Shown piece after piece: positions 47,339-57,042 of a stretch of DNA of 64,000 nucleotides (its first letter is position 1; each line of letters opens with the position of its first letter). The DNA comes from Udaeobacter sp963839665 (lineage in GTDB: Bacteria > Verrucomicrobiota > Verrucomicrobiia > Chthoniobacterales > UBA10450). The stretch spans positions 124,001-188,000 of the forward strand of contig CAWIWB010000003.1 in assembly GCA_963839665.1 (NCBI GenBank), written 5' to 3'. Position numbers and translations under genes: made by a program. Under the pieces are notes generated by a model. The model searched no databases and was not told the origin of the DNA. It saw nothing but the letters and a program-made list of their open reading frames with translations.

Positions 47339-47785
47339 ATGCGCAGTAATTCGCAATTGCTGCCAAGCACGAATTCTCTTGTCGACAAGACTTGGAGCAT
47401 GAAGACGCCCATCATGCTCCTGCTTACCAACGACAATGAATTGGAAGATTTGGTGGCCGACGCGCTATCGGGGATCGGCGGTATAAGCCATCTCACACGC
47501 GATGCCGGCGATGCATTGGAAATTATCTGCGGCGTGCACGATCTCGATCTCGCCATAATCGATTTCGAACATGGCCCGCATGGGATGACGCTGCTTAGTG
47601 TGATCAGCGCGTTGCGCGAGGATATGCCTGTAGTTGTAATCACTCGTGATGATGAAGAGCACGTTGAAGCGCTGGCGTACGCAAATGGCGCCACGGCCTG
47701 TTTTTCGAAGCAGGCCGTGGCGACGCAACTGGCGAACGCGATTCAGGAATTGAGCAAAGCAAGGCCGGAACAGGTCTTTGCCTAA
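47339..47785 (+). CDS. Single-domain response-regulator receiver-like protein
   Basis: 148 residues; AAGGAGG lies before ATG 47339 and another ATG at 47399 may be the real start. The receiver fold is seen as IMLLLTNDNELEDLVADALS, the phospho-acceptor Asp in LDLAIIDFEHGPHGMTLL, and the switch region MPVVVITRDDEEHVEALAYA. The conserved lysine is in CFSKQ rather than KP. No partner kinase lies nearby, so the receiver may be phosphorylated from elsewhere or be a degenerate signalling domain. Confidence 0.7.
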   Translation: MRSNSQLLPSTNSLVDKTWSMKTPIMLLLTNDNELEDLVADALSGIGGISHLTRDAGDALEIICGVHDLDLAIIDFEHGPHGMTLLSVISALREDMPVVVITRDDEEHVEALAYANGATACFSKQAVATQLANAIQELSKARPEQVFA

Positions 47786-47801
47786 CAAGAAGGACAAGAC
47801 G

Positions 47802-48865
47802 ATGCAAACAATGAAAGCCAACGTTTTTCACGGACCAAATAAGATCGGCATTGAAGAAGTGCCGCGACCGAGCGCCGGCGTCGGAGAAGCGGTAATCCGA
47901 ATCACGCTAACCACCATCTGCGGGACGGACCTGCACATCTTGCGCGGCGAATACCCGGTGAAGCCCGGGCTGGTGATCGGACACGAGCCGGTCGGGGTGA
48001 TCGAAGAACTCGGCGAAGGATTGTGCGGATACAAAATCGGTGATCGCGTTTTGGTGGGCGCGATCACGCCCTGCGGTCAATGTCGCGCTTGTTTATCCGC
48101 GCAATGGGCGCAATGCGGTCATGGCGAAGGTGTAGAAGCGATCGGCGGCTGGCGATTCGGCAACACCATCAACGGCGCGCAAGCCGAATATCTGCTTGTC
48201 CCGAATGCCCAAGCGAACCTGGCCAAAATTCCAGACGAACTCACCGACGAACAAGTGGTTTGCTCGCGGACATTGCTTCGACTGGATTCAGCGGCGCGGA
48301 ATCGGCGAATATTCGCATCGGCGATACAGTTGCGGTTTTTGCGCAGGGACCCATCGGCTTGTGCGCCACCGCGGGAGCGAAATTGATGGGCGCTTCGTTC
48401 ATCATCGGCGTGGAAGGCGATCCCGTTCGAATGGAAATGTCGAAACGAATGGGCGCGCACGTCGTGCTCGATCCGAAGCAGTGCGATGTCGTCGCTGAAA
48501 TCAAGAAACTCACCGGTGGCGGCGCGGATGTGGCAATCGAAGCGCTGGGCCTCCAGGTAACGTTCGAGAACGCTTTGCGTTGTCTCCGCCCCGGCGGCAC
48601 GTTGAGCAGCCTCGGTGTTTACTCGGGAAAACTTCAGGTTCCGTACGACGCGTTCGCAGCTGGCCTTGGCGATTACAAAATCGTGACCACACTTTGCCCC
48701 GGCGGAAAGGAACGGATGCGCCGGCTGATGTCGATGGTGCAATCGAAGCGCTTCGATCCGCTGCCGCTGCTCACGCATAGATTCAAGCTCGATCAAATCG
48801 TCGAAGCATACGACGTCTTCGGATCGCGCCGTGACGGTTGTCTAAAGGTGGCAATCACGCCCTGA
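47802..48865 (+). CDS. Zinc-dependent alcohol dehydrogenase (one frameshift)
   Basis: The ATG at 47802 follows AGAAGGA. Catalytic zinc ligands CGTDLHILRGEYPVKP and GHEPVG; structural zinc partly altered (CGQCRACLSAQWAQC). At about 48262 the frame changes and continues DIASTGFSGAESANIRIGDT, FAQGPIGLCATAGAKLMGAS (nucleotide fold) and FDPLPLLTHRFKLDQIVEAY. This is the medium-chain group close to tdh and alcohol dehydrogenases that recycle NADH in fermentation. Confidence 0.83.
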
Positions 48866-49059
48866 TCGGACCGAGCATTTCGATCAACCGCAACTTCGAA
48901 CGCGGCAACCAAACGGACAGGCACGTCGTTAACAACCACGGCGCTGCTAGCTGATCGAGAGCCGTTTCCGAGGCGGCAGAACAAGATTTGCATGGAAAAA
49001 CGCAAAGACGGGAGAGCGCGGCGGCGCTTGCGAGGACATCATGAAATCAGAAAGGCGGG

Positions 49060-50031
49060 ATGAAAATGAAAAGGAAATTTATTTTAACAATTGTTGGTTT
49101 CTCGGTCGTGTTGCTCTCCTTCGTTGGAGCTCCGGCGTATGGGCGTGGCGGTGGTCACGGAGGCGGCGGAGGACACGCGAGTTTCGGCGGCGGTAGCCAT
49201 GCGAGCGGAGTTAGTCGTGGCTACAGTGGAGCCGGGATCAGTCATGGTGGTGCCAATTATGGCGCGCGCAACTACCCATCCGGGATCTCGACGGGGCGCT
49301 ACGGCAACTATCGCGGTTACGGGCAAAGATACTATGCACCGCGAAGCTCCACTGGAGGGCAGGCTTACGGTTCCAAGACGAGATCACAAAATAGAACCGC
49401 TACCAGGCAGTTTGCTCGGTCGCCAAAGTATTCTGGTAGCTACTACGTCCCACGAGATCAATCCGCTACTAGCTTTGCGCGCAAACCCGGCGTTCAGCAA
49501 CACGCTGGCACAACTGCAAAGGGTGCAACTCGGCCCGACAGGGCTTGGTCGCGACAAAATGCCGCCAACAGGCAGCGACTCGACCCGCAAACAAAACAAA
49601 GGTTGCGTAACTGGCAAGGCAGAGCGCCTGGATACGCCGACGCAAAACGTCATCACCATGAACACCGGCAAGATCGCAAGCACCATGACCATGACTGGTG
49701 GCGTCACCATTGCGACGCTATCGTTTTTGTTGGGGGAGGTTTTTGGGGCTGGTATGACGGCTGGTGGTATCCGGCCTGGGGCTATGACCCATATTATTCG
49801 GATTACGATTATAACGGCCCGATCTATGGTTATGGCGGCCTGCAACCAGACGAGGTAATTGCCAATGTTCAGGCAGCGTTGCAGCAACTGGGATATTACG
49901 ACTACGCAGTTGACGGAGTATTGGGATCGGCAACTGAAGCAGCGATCGCTAATTACCAGCGCGACAACGGGCTCCCAGTCACAGGAGCGATCGATCCACT
50001 AACAGTGAGATCACTCGGGTTGAGCAGTTAG
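49060..50031 (+). CDS. Secreted Gly/His-rich protein with C-terminal peptidoglycan-binding domain
   Basis: 323 residues. Signal peptide (FILTIVGFSVVLLSFVGAPA), a Gly/Ser/Tyr-rich segment (about 30-115), a basic region, a His/Asp-rich segment (KRHHHEHRQDRKHHDHDWWR) and a hydrophobic aromatic stretch. The end is a PG_binding_1 repeat: VIANVQAALQQLGYYDYAVD then GVLGSATEAAIANYQRDNGL and VTGAIDPLTVRSLGL. It probably binds the cell wall; the His-rich part might hold metal ions. Confidence 0.78.
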   Translation: MKMKRKFILTIVGFSVVLLSFVGAPAYGRGGGHGGGGGHASFGGGSHASGVSRGYSGAGISHGGANYGARNYPSGISTGRYGNYRGYGQRYYAPRSSTGGQAYGSKTRSQNRTATRQFARSPKYSGSYYVPRDQSATSFARKPGVQQHAGTTAKGATRPDRAWSRQNAANRQRLDPQTKQRLRNWQGRAPGYADAKRHHHEHRQDRKHHDHDWWRHHCDAIVFVGGGFWGWYDGWWYPAWGYDPYYSDYDYNGPIYGYGGLQPDEVIANVQAALQQLGYYDYAVDGVLGSATEAAIANYQRDNGLPVTGAIDPLTVRSLGLSS

Positions 50032-50058
50032 ACGCGCCCCAACACCGAATAAAGCGAA

Positions 50059-50541
50059 ATGAGATTTCAGATCATGAAACAGTTTGGACGTGTCGTGAAA
50101 TGGGCTGCCCTCGCATTCTGCGTGGCGTTCATTGCTATTCAGCTCGTGCCGGTGAGCCGCACGAATCCGCCGGTGCAAGGCGACGTTGGCGGTTCGGCGG
50201 AAGTGGTTTCAGTCTTGCGTCGCGCATGCTACGACTGTCATTCCAACGAGACCGTGTGGCCATGGTATTCGCGCGTAGCGCCGCTGTCGTGGGTCATTGC
50301 CCATGACGTGAACGAGGGACGGGCAGTGTTGAATTTTTCTACTTGGAACCAGCTCAGCCCGGAGAAACAAGCTGAGGCCCTAAAGGAAAGTTGGGAGGCA
50401 GTCGCAGAAGGCAAGATGCCCACGTGGTACTACGTGGCACTCCACCCCGAGGCCCGATTGTCCGCCAACGATCAATCACTGCTGCGAGCGTGGTCCGGTT
50501 CTGCCACCGGTAAGAAAGAAGACGAGAGTGACGACGACTAA
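50059..50541 (+). CDS. Membrane-anchored heme-binding domain protein
   Basis: 160 residues with an N-terminal membrane anchor (WAALAFCVAFIAIQLVPVSR) and a heme-c site RACYDCHSNETVWPWYSRV. The motif with W-x-W-Y and PLSWVIAHDVNEGRAVLNFS matches the heme-binding domain (haem_bd) proteins often found with di-heme peroxidases. A decayed peroxidase end lies directly downstream, on the other strand. Confidence 0.85.
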   Translation: MRFQIMKQFGRVVKWAALAFCVAFIAIQLVPVSRTNPPVQGDVGGSAEVVSVLRRACYDCHSNETVWPWYSRVAPLSWVIAHDVNEGRAVLNFSTWNQLSPEKQAEALKESWEAVAEGKMPTWYYVALHPEARLSANDQSLLRAWSGSATGKKEDESDDD

Positions 50542-50599
50542 CTCCGTAACAACTGATTCGATGTTACGGCAGTTTGGGAGCAGTGACGACAGGCTCAGG

Positions 50600-50870
50600 C
50601 CCAGTCAGCGCTTTCAGGAAAAGCGAGCAAGTCTTGCTTTTCCGTGTCAGTTAAGCTGAGCGGCTTGATAAGCGAATCAAGATTCGAATTTGGAATCCCT
50701 CCCTTGTTATGCAATTCAATCACCGCCTCCAACGTCGTCGTCTGCCCGTCGTGATCCGTTTAGCGAACACCATGTCCGGGCTGTGACGGAAGCTGATGCC
50801 CTCTATTGCCGATCAGCCGCCCGGCGGTTTTCTCGGCAAATCTAATAAATCGCTCCGGCACCTCGCCTGA
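50600..50870 (-). pseudogene. Remnant of a di-heme cytochrome c peroxidase (MauG-like) C-terminus
   Basis: On the minus strand a frame reads HDGQTTTLEAVIELHNKGGI, then PNSNLDSLIKPLSLTDTEK, and after a frame change FLKALTGPEP. This is the closing segment of the di-heme peroxidase family. The upstream domains with both heme sites are absent and several frame changes are present. No other gene is seen between 50542 and 50870. Confidence 0.6.
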
Positions 50871-51236
50871 TTAATTTAGAGCAACCCTGCGACAGCTCTT
50901 TTCAACGCACTTCGCGCACATCCGGGCAAAGCGGTGACTGGTTCCGCTGCTATCGTTCGTCGTGACGACGCCCGCACATTTCGGACAGCCATGTTTCGTC
51001 TGCGCCACAACTAAGGCGATGTGCTGTTCACTATCGCTGGCCTTTAATTCGACCACTCGGCAGCGCGGGCACGCCTTCGCATCCTCGAGCCTTTGCGCTT
51101 CCACCTGCTTCTGGGCGATGTGGCCGATGTTATCAAAGTCAAACCTCGGGATCGCCCCCCATCCGCCGCCCATGGCAGGGATACAAACGAGTGCGAACAC
51201 TGCCGCAACCATTATTTTTACTACGCGTAGCTTCAT
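50871..51236 (-). CDS. Secreted small protein with two CxxC pairs and a Cys-rich end
   Basis: 121 residues; AAAGGAGC sits before ATG 51236. Signal peptide (MVAAVFALVCIPAMGG), then CPRCRVVELKASDSEQHIAL, CPKCAGVV and a tail CAKCVEKSC. The spacing suggests a zinc ribbon or disulfide-linked domain in an exported protein. I do not recognise a named family. 51237-51621 upstream holds nothing I can support beyond its promoter. Confidence 0.6.
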   Translation of the reverse strand: MKLRVVKIMVAAVFALVCIPAMGGGWGAIPRFDFDNIGHIAQKQVEAQRLEDAKACPRCRVVELKASDSEQHIALVVAQTKHGCPKCAGVVTTNDSSGTSHRFARMCAKCVEKSCRRVALN

Positions 51237-51621
51237 ATCTGCTCCTTTCGTTTTCTGAGGTACTCTGACGCTTGGCCACGCTGGAGCTATGCGTTTCTTG
51301 CCAAAGACTGCACGTTTTTTGGTTTGTGGAGGCGCTCACAACCGAGAGCAGCAGTTATTTGCTAGAAATCGCGATAAGCACGGCTCAGTCGAACAGGTTA
51401 TTTCGCCCCAGTGAATCCAAAACAAGATTGTGAAGAGGCTCTTGAAGGGGGGACGAATCAGCGGAGGATTTTTGTATTTCCATTCGAGTGAACATTATCG
51501 TTTAAGTGAATGACTAATATGCGCGCAGTTCGACTTGTCACATCACGCTTGCTCTCAAAATCTGAGACCAAGTCGGTCTTGCTCGCTAATAGGGTGTTAG
51601 GCGTTTCTGCGTGTGCGATTT

Positions 51622-52314
51622 ATGATGAGACATCCTGAAAAGCACCGAACACACCGCATTGGATGGCTCCGCGCCGCCGTCCTCGGTGCCAACGACGGAA
51701 TCGTTTCCACCGCCAGTTTGATTGTAGGCGTGGCCGCAGCCAACGCCAACCGCAGTAGCATTCTGGTCGCTGGCATCGCCGGCTTGGTGGCGGGGGCAAT
51801 GTCGATGGCCGCAGGCGAGTATGTTTCCGTCAGTTCCCAGTCCGATACAGAGCGCGCCGACTTGGAGCGGGAGCGAGAGGAGTTGGCCACGGACAGCGAT
51901 TACGAACACGCGGAACTGGCCGCCATCTATGTGGCGCGGGGACTAGACGCCGAACTGGCCGATAAAGTCGCCACCCAATTGACAGCCAAGGATGCACTGG
52001 GCGCTCATGCCCGTGACGAATTGGGCATCTCCCACACACTCAGCGCACGACCTGTTCAGGCGGCATTGGCCTCAGCCGGCACTTTCGCAGTGGGTGCAGC
52101 CATGCCACTCCTGCTTGTACTGTTCGTGCCCGCTACCGCACTGGTCTGGACGGTTTCGAGCAGTTCGTTATTCTTTCTTGCGCTGTTGGGTTCCCTGGCA
52201 GCCCGCGCGGGAGGTTCGCCCATCTGGAAGTCCGTCGCGCGTGTGACTTTTTGGGGAGCACTGGCGATGGCACTGACCGCCGGGGTTGGTGCACTGTTTG
52301 GCACGACTTTTTGA
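51622..52314 (+). CDS. VIT/CCC1-family transporter (iron or manganese)
   Basis: 230 residues from ATG 51622 (GTG 51613 also possible). Family motifs: LRAAVLGANDGIVSTASLIV, GLVAGAMSMAAGEYVSVSSQ, and the cytosolic helical segment DTERADLEREREELATDSDY, then three more helices ending GALAMALTAGVGALFG. VIT proteins move Fe2+ or Mn2+ out of the cytosol. No operon partner. Regulation unknown. Confidence 0.9.
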   Translation: MMRHPEKHRTHRIGWLRAAVLGANDGIVSTASLIVGVAAANANRSSILVAGIAGLVAGAMSMAAGEYVSVSSQSDTERADLEREREELATDSDYEHAELAAIYVARGLDAELADKVATQLTAKDALGAHARDELGISHTLSARPVQAALASAGTFAVGAAMPLLLVLFVPATALVWTVSSSSLFFLALLGSLAARAGGSPIWKSVARVTFWGALAMALTAGVGALFGTTF

Positions 52315-52864
52315 AACACTTTTCCGCAATGAACGAAACGCCTACCACATTCCCTCAGCGAACCTGGCCATCGCGCTCTGGTTGCAATCCACGCGTCCCG
52401 CGGGCCGAGTCGCTGAGCTTGGGTCGTTCGGCGGAGATGAGTGATTCGGAAATCGTCGCTGAAATTTTCGATGAGCGAAATCCGACGTCACAAAAATGAT
52501 TGCGGAGGTGATCGCTGTTTATCCCGAAACTCCGAGCGAGACGATGGTAGTGTAGAGACCCAATATGGCCACCACCGCGCACGAAGTGGCCAATCGCGAA
52601 CATCCGTTCATAAACATCTGACGGTTCATTGAAACGACAGACGGAAGAAGCAAACATCGCTCGTTGCCGAGTGCAACGTCACCCAAAAATATTTGGGTTC
52701 GATGGCAAGTATGCTTTGTTTTCCAAACGACGACGAGCTTTGAGATTGCCACAAATCGCTACAATCTGTTTTGCTGATAGCACAGAAGTGACGAGGCCAT
52801 GAACAAATCGGACGATATTTTGCTGCCGGTTAAGAATCCTTGAACATAAGAAGAACGGTAAGCC
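52315..52864. other. Intergenic stretch of 550 bp, no supported gene
   Basis: Short frames exist, for example a 57-residue one from ATG 52329 and a hydrophobic 36-residue one on the minus strand (52519-52629), but none has a ribosome site or recognisable similarity. A small palindrome CCCAAAAATATTTGGG lies near 52682. It probably holds the promoter of the downstream usp gene; I see no operator that I can name. Confidence 0.5.
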
Positions 52865-53811
52865 GTGAAAAAGATAGACAAAACGCCGATCATATGCGGA
52901 ACGGATTTTTCCGTGACGGCGACAGAAGCGGCTGACATTGCCGCGGCGCTGGCAAGACAGCTCGGCATCAAGCTCGTTCTCGTTCATGTGGACGAATTGC
53001 AGCAATTGCTCGCGTCTGATCTTTTGCAAAGACGCCGTGAGTTAGATAGTGAAACACAGCGTCTACGCAGTTTGGGAACAAGGGTCGAAGAAAAATTTCT
53101 TGCCGGTTCCGCGTTTGATGAACTCGTGAAAGCTACGATTCAATCGAAAGCGCGGCTCGTCATTGTCGGAGCGGTTGGCCACGGTCTACCACGAAGATTG
53201 CTAGTCGGCAGCGTTGCGGAGCGCACGGCTGAGGTTTCGCCGGTTCCAACGTTAGTTGTGCGTCCGGGCTCACGACTCGCGTTCATGGATTCGCGGCGAG
53301 CACGAGTTGAAAGTCCTCGTCGGATACGATTTTTCCGCCGCCAGCGATGCGGCTTTGAACTGGGTGAATCAGCTGAGGGAGATCGGCAAATTTCAGACCA
53401 CTGTTCTCTACACCAACTGGCCCCCGGATGAAGCGCGCCGGCTGGGATACGAAGGGCCGTTGCCGCTCGGCGGCTAACCCGAAGGAGATTCAAAGGAATC
53501 TTGAGCGCGACCTGAAAGAACGAATCGCAAGATTTCTGCCGAAACAAAAAGTAACCGCCATCGTTGAGCCCGGCTGGGGAACTCCGGAAGGTTACTTGTT
53601 CGAAATGGCCAGCCGACAAAAAGTCGATCTGATCGTCGTCGGAACTCACCAGCGACGAGGTTTGGGGCGGGTACTGCTAGGGTCAGTCTCGCGAGCTGTT
53701 TTGCACCATGCAAAGATGTCAGTAGCCGTCGTTCCTCCGGCTGAAACTGCTGTGCGAAAACAAGAAAATGAGAGCGAAATCATCCAGCCAAAGTCGTCGC
53801 GTTCGCGTTAA
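52865..53811 (+). CDS. Tandem universal stress protein (two frameshifts)
   Basis: GTG 52865. Domain 1: TPIICGTDFSVTATEAADIA, KARLVIVGAVGHGLPRRLLV with GSVAERTAEVSPVPTLVVR. After about 53290 the frame changes into HELKVLVGYDFSAASDAALN, and near 53470 again into NPKEIQRNLERDLKERIARF and VGTHQRRGLGRVLLGSVSRA. Domain 1 has GHGL in place of GHTG in the loop. Overlaps the next usp by 44 bases. Confidence 0.82.
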
Positions 53812-54317
53812 TCCTCGGCGCATATTGGTGCCCGTGGATTTTTCGGATTCATCGGCGCGCGCATTGCGGCATGCGGCAAAACGAGCCGCAGAATCCGGCG
53901 GCTCGTTGATCATCGTCCACGTTGTTCCGGCTGATTATGGATGGTTGGGAATCGGACGCAACGAATTGCGCGATTTGGATCGCTCATTGCAACGGCAGGC
54001 GGCGGATCGATTGCGCGCTTTTGCCGATGAAAATGTCGACGACAAGGTGGCTGCGGACCTGGAAGTCCGTGTCGGTCAGCCGGCAGAACAAATTGTTGCG
54101 GCGGCGCAGAGAATCAAAGTGCGATTCCATCATGCTCTCGACACGCGGCCTCACCGGGTTGGACCGGTACTTGATTGGCAGCGTCGCTCATCGGGTAGCG
54201 CGAGCTAGCACCCTGCCCGGTCGTTCTCTTGCGTCCGGGCAAGCGTTCGCCCGATCGAGAACAAAAGCCGCCCAGGCGTTCTTCGATTCGAAACATAAGA
54301 GCAAGGCACAGCGCTGA
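53768..54317 (+). CDS. Universal stress protein (frameshifted near the end)
   Basis: One UspA domain: PRRILVPVDFSDSSARALRH, HVVPADYGWLGIGRNELRDL, then a break at about 54118 into DSIMLSTRGLTGLDRYLIGS with the ATP loop. A second change near 54215 would restore CPVVLLRPG; the frame that ends at 54317 leaves a basic tail. Twenty-three bases separate it from the Ca-type ATPase. Confidence 0.78.
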
Positions 54318-54340
54318 GGGTGCGCGAAGGATCTCGGGCC

Positions 54341-57040
54341 ATGCAAGCGGTCGTCGTTCCTCGCTGGCATCATGCGAGCGTCGACGAGGTCGTCCGGGTT
54401 CTGAGAACAGATGTTGCGAATGGTCTTCCGGCCAGCGAAGTCGAACTCCGCGCCAGACAATACGGCCCAAACGAGCTTGCCGAAGCGCCTCCTGAACGCT
54501 GGTGGTTAAAGCTGCTGAACCAGTTCAATCAGCTCGTCATTTGGATTCTGATTGCCGCAACGATTCTCTCTGGAATTCTCGGCGATTGGCTGGAAGCGAT
54601 AGCGATTTTCGCCATCGTGTTTTTGAACGCGTTGCTCGGATTTTTTCAGGAACGGAAGGCGGAAAAAGCGCTCTCTTCACTGCGGAAACTTTCTTCGTCC
54701 AGCGGCCAAAGTGATTGCGCGATGGGTCATTGCGCGACATCGCCGCGTCAGACATTGGTTCCGCGGCGACATCGTTGAACTGGAAGCCGGCGATCGCGTG
54801 CCGGCCGACGCTACGGCTGATCAGGACTTTCGGACCTGAAAACGCAGGAAGCGGCGTTGACCGGTGAATCGACGCCGGTTGAAAAAGACGCGGACACAAT
54901 TTTGCCTAACGAGTCAACGATCGGCGAACGCGCCAACATGGTGTTCATGGGGACCAACATTGTCGCCGGCAAAGCACGTGGCGTGGTGGCGGCAACCGGA
55001 ATGGAGAGCGAACTCGGGCGCATCGCCGGCTTTTTGCAGACCGAAGAACGCGAGCCGACACCGCTGCAGAAACGTCTGGAGGAACTCGGCCGCGTGCTCA
55101 TCGTCGCCTGCCTCGCACTCGTGGCGATCATTTTCGTTCTGCAATTGTTTCGTGGCGAAAGCTCTCGCGCACACGTTTCTCATGGCCGTGAGCCTGGCGG
55201 TGGCGGCGGTGCCCGAGGGCTTGCCGGCGGTGGTGACGATTGCGCTCGCGCTTGGTTTGCAGCGCATGGTGAGGCGCAACGCCCTCATTCGTCGACTGGC
55301 CAGTGTGGAAACGCTCGGTTCGGTGACGGTAATCTGTTCGGACAAAACGGGAACGCTGACGCGCAATGAAATGACGGTGACGGAAATCGTCGCCGGCCAC
55401 CCAGCATTATCGAGTTACTGGAAGCGGTTACGCTCCGGAAGGTGAATTTATCGCGCGCGGATTCCGGGACGCTGCGACAACCGCGGATCGAAGACGGACT
55501 CGCCCTTGCTGCTGAAGATCGGGCTCTGGTGCAACAATTCGCGAGCTCGAGCCGCCTAACGAGAGTGACGAGCGCTGGCAAATCGTCGGCGATCCGACCG
55601 AAGGCGCGCTCCTTGTTGTCGCGCGGAAAGCCGGGCTCGGCGTGATTCGGATCACGCTGTCGTCCACGAAATTCCGTTCGATTCCGAACGCAAGTTGATG
55701 TCGGTCGTGGTGCAGCGTTCCGGACAACGGCCCGCGCTCTACACGAAAGGCGCGCCCGAGCTTCTGTCTCGAGCGCTGCGCCTTCGAGCAGCGGACGGCG
55801 AAGTTGTGCCGCTTTCGCCCGCGCGTCGCGAGGAATTGCGGCAAGAAAGTCGCGAGATGGCCGACCGCGCGTTGCGCGTTCTTGGACTGGCCTGGCGGGA
55901 TGTGGATAAGCATTCCAAAAAATATCGCTGAGCGCGATCTGATTTTCGCCGGACTCGCTGGAATGATTGATCCGCCGCGCGAAGAAGCGCGCATCGCGGT
56001 GGCAAAATGCAAGTCGGCCGGCATTCGTCCGGTGATGATCACCGGCGATCATCCCGCGACGGCGCTCGCTGTGGCGCGTCAGGTTGGGATCGCGACCGGC
56101 GAAAGACAAGGTCATTTCCGGCGCGCAACTGGACGTGCTTTCGGATGAGGAATTATCGGCCGAGGTCGACAACCTGCCGGTCTACGCGCGCGTCTCGCCG
56201 GAGCACAAGCTGCGCGTCGTCAGGCGCTCAAAGCGAGCGGACAGGTCGTGGCGATGACGGGCGACGGCGTGAACGACGCGCCCGCGGTAAAGATGGCCGA
56301 CATTGGCATCGCAATGGGAATTACCGGCACCGATGTGACGAAGGAAGTGTCCGACATGGTGCTGACCGACGACAACTTCGCTTCGATCGTGAACGCGGTC
56401 GAAGAAGGCCGCGGCATCTACGACAACATCCAGGAGTTCGTCCATTATCTGCTCTCCTCGTAACACCAGCGAAGTCGCGCTCGTTCTCTTTGCCGCGCTC
56501 GTATCGGATGGCCGGTTCCACTGATTCCGATCCAGTTGCTCTGGATCAACCTGATCACGGACGGCATTCCCGCGCTCGCGCTCGCCATGGAAAAACCGGC
56601 ACCTGATGTCATGACGCGCCGACCACGGCCGCCGAACGGAGTCGTTCTTTACCCGCGAACGCGGCACACAAATCCTCGTGCACGGTTTCATCATGGCGAC
56701 CGTCATGATCGCAGGATTCGCTTACGCTTACGCGAAAGAAGGTGCAGCCTATGCGCGGCGCGTGCTTTCTACATCACGATTTTTGCGCAGCTCTTCTTCT
56801 CGTTCGCTTGCCGCAGCCAGCGTTTCACGCTTCCCCAGCTTGGCGTTTTCACGAACCCGTATCTGTTCGCGGCTATTCTGGTTTCCGGGACGCTGCAACT
56901 CTTGCTCCTCTGGTTTCCGTTAACGCGCGCGATTTTCTTCAAGACCACGCCGCACTTCGGCTTCGATTGGTTGGTGATCTTTTTCCTGGCGCTGACTCCG
57001 GTATCGATGGTCGAGATCGACCAAGATCATCCGCCGATAA
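54341..57040 (+). CDS. P2A-type (SERCA-like) cation-transporting ATPase, many frameshifts
   Basis: Parts in different frames assemble in the order of a complete Ca2+-type P-ATPase: PNELAEAPPERWWLKLLNQF, KTQEAALTGESTPVEKDADT (TGES), VAAVPEGLPAVVTIALALGL (P2 ion site), VICSDKTGTLTRNEMTVTEI, DPTEGALLV, VMITGDHPATALAVARQ, VVAMTGDGVNDAPAVKMADI and LLWINLITDGIPALALAMEK. At least ten indels lie between 54700 and 57020, so no single frame spans it. It ends KIIRR-TAA at 57040 and the next start follows by 2 bp. Likely exports Ca2+ or Mn2+. Confidence 0.8.
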
Positions 57041-57042
57041 GA

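Noticed and set aside
51590..51600. Integron attC site (GTTAGGC)
   Set aside because: GTTAGGC occurs here and near 41690 and 42031, but no paired RYYYAAC with an attC-like fold lies within range, and no integrase is present.
52355..52657. 100-residue minus-strand frame
   Set aside because: Composition looks random, with no motif or start signal.
54341..57040. Programmed frameshifting in the Ca-type ATPase
   Set aside because: Ten or more shifts in both directions without slippery sequences or fixed spacing fit sequencing errors or decay, not programmed recoding.
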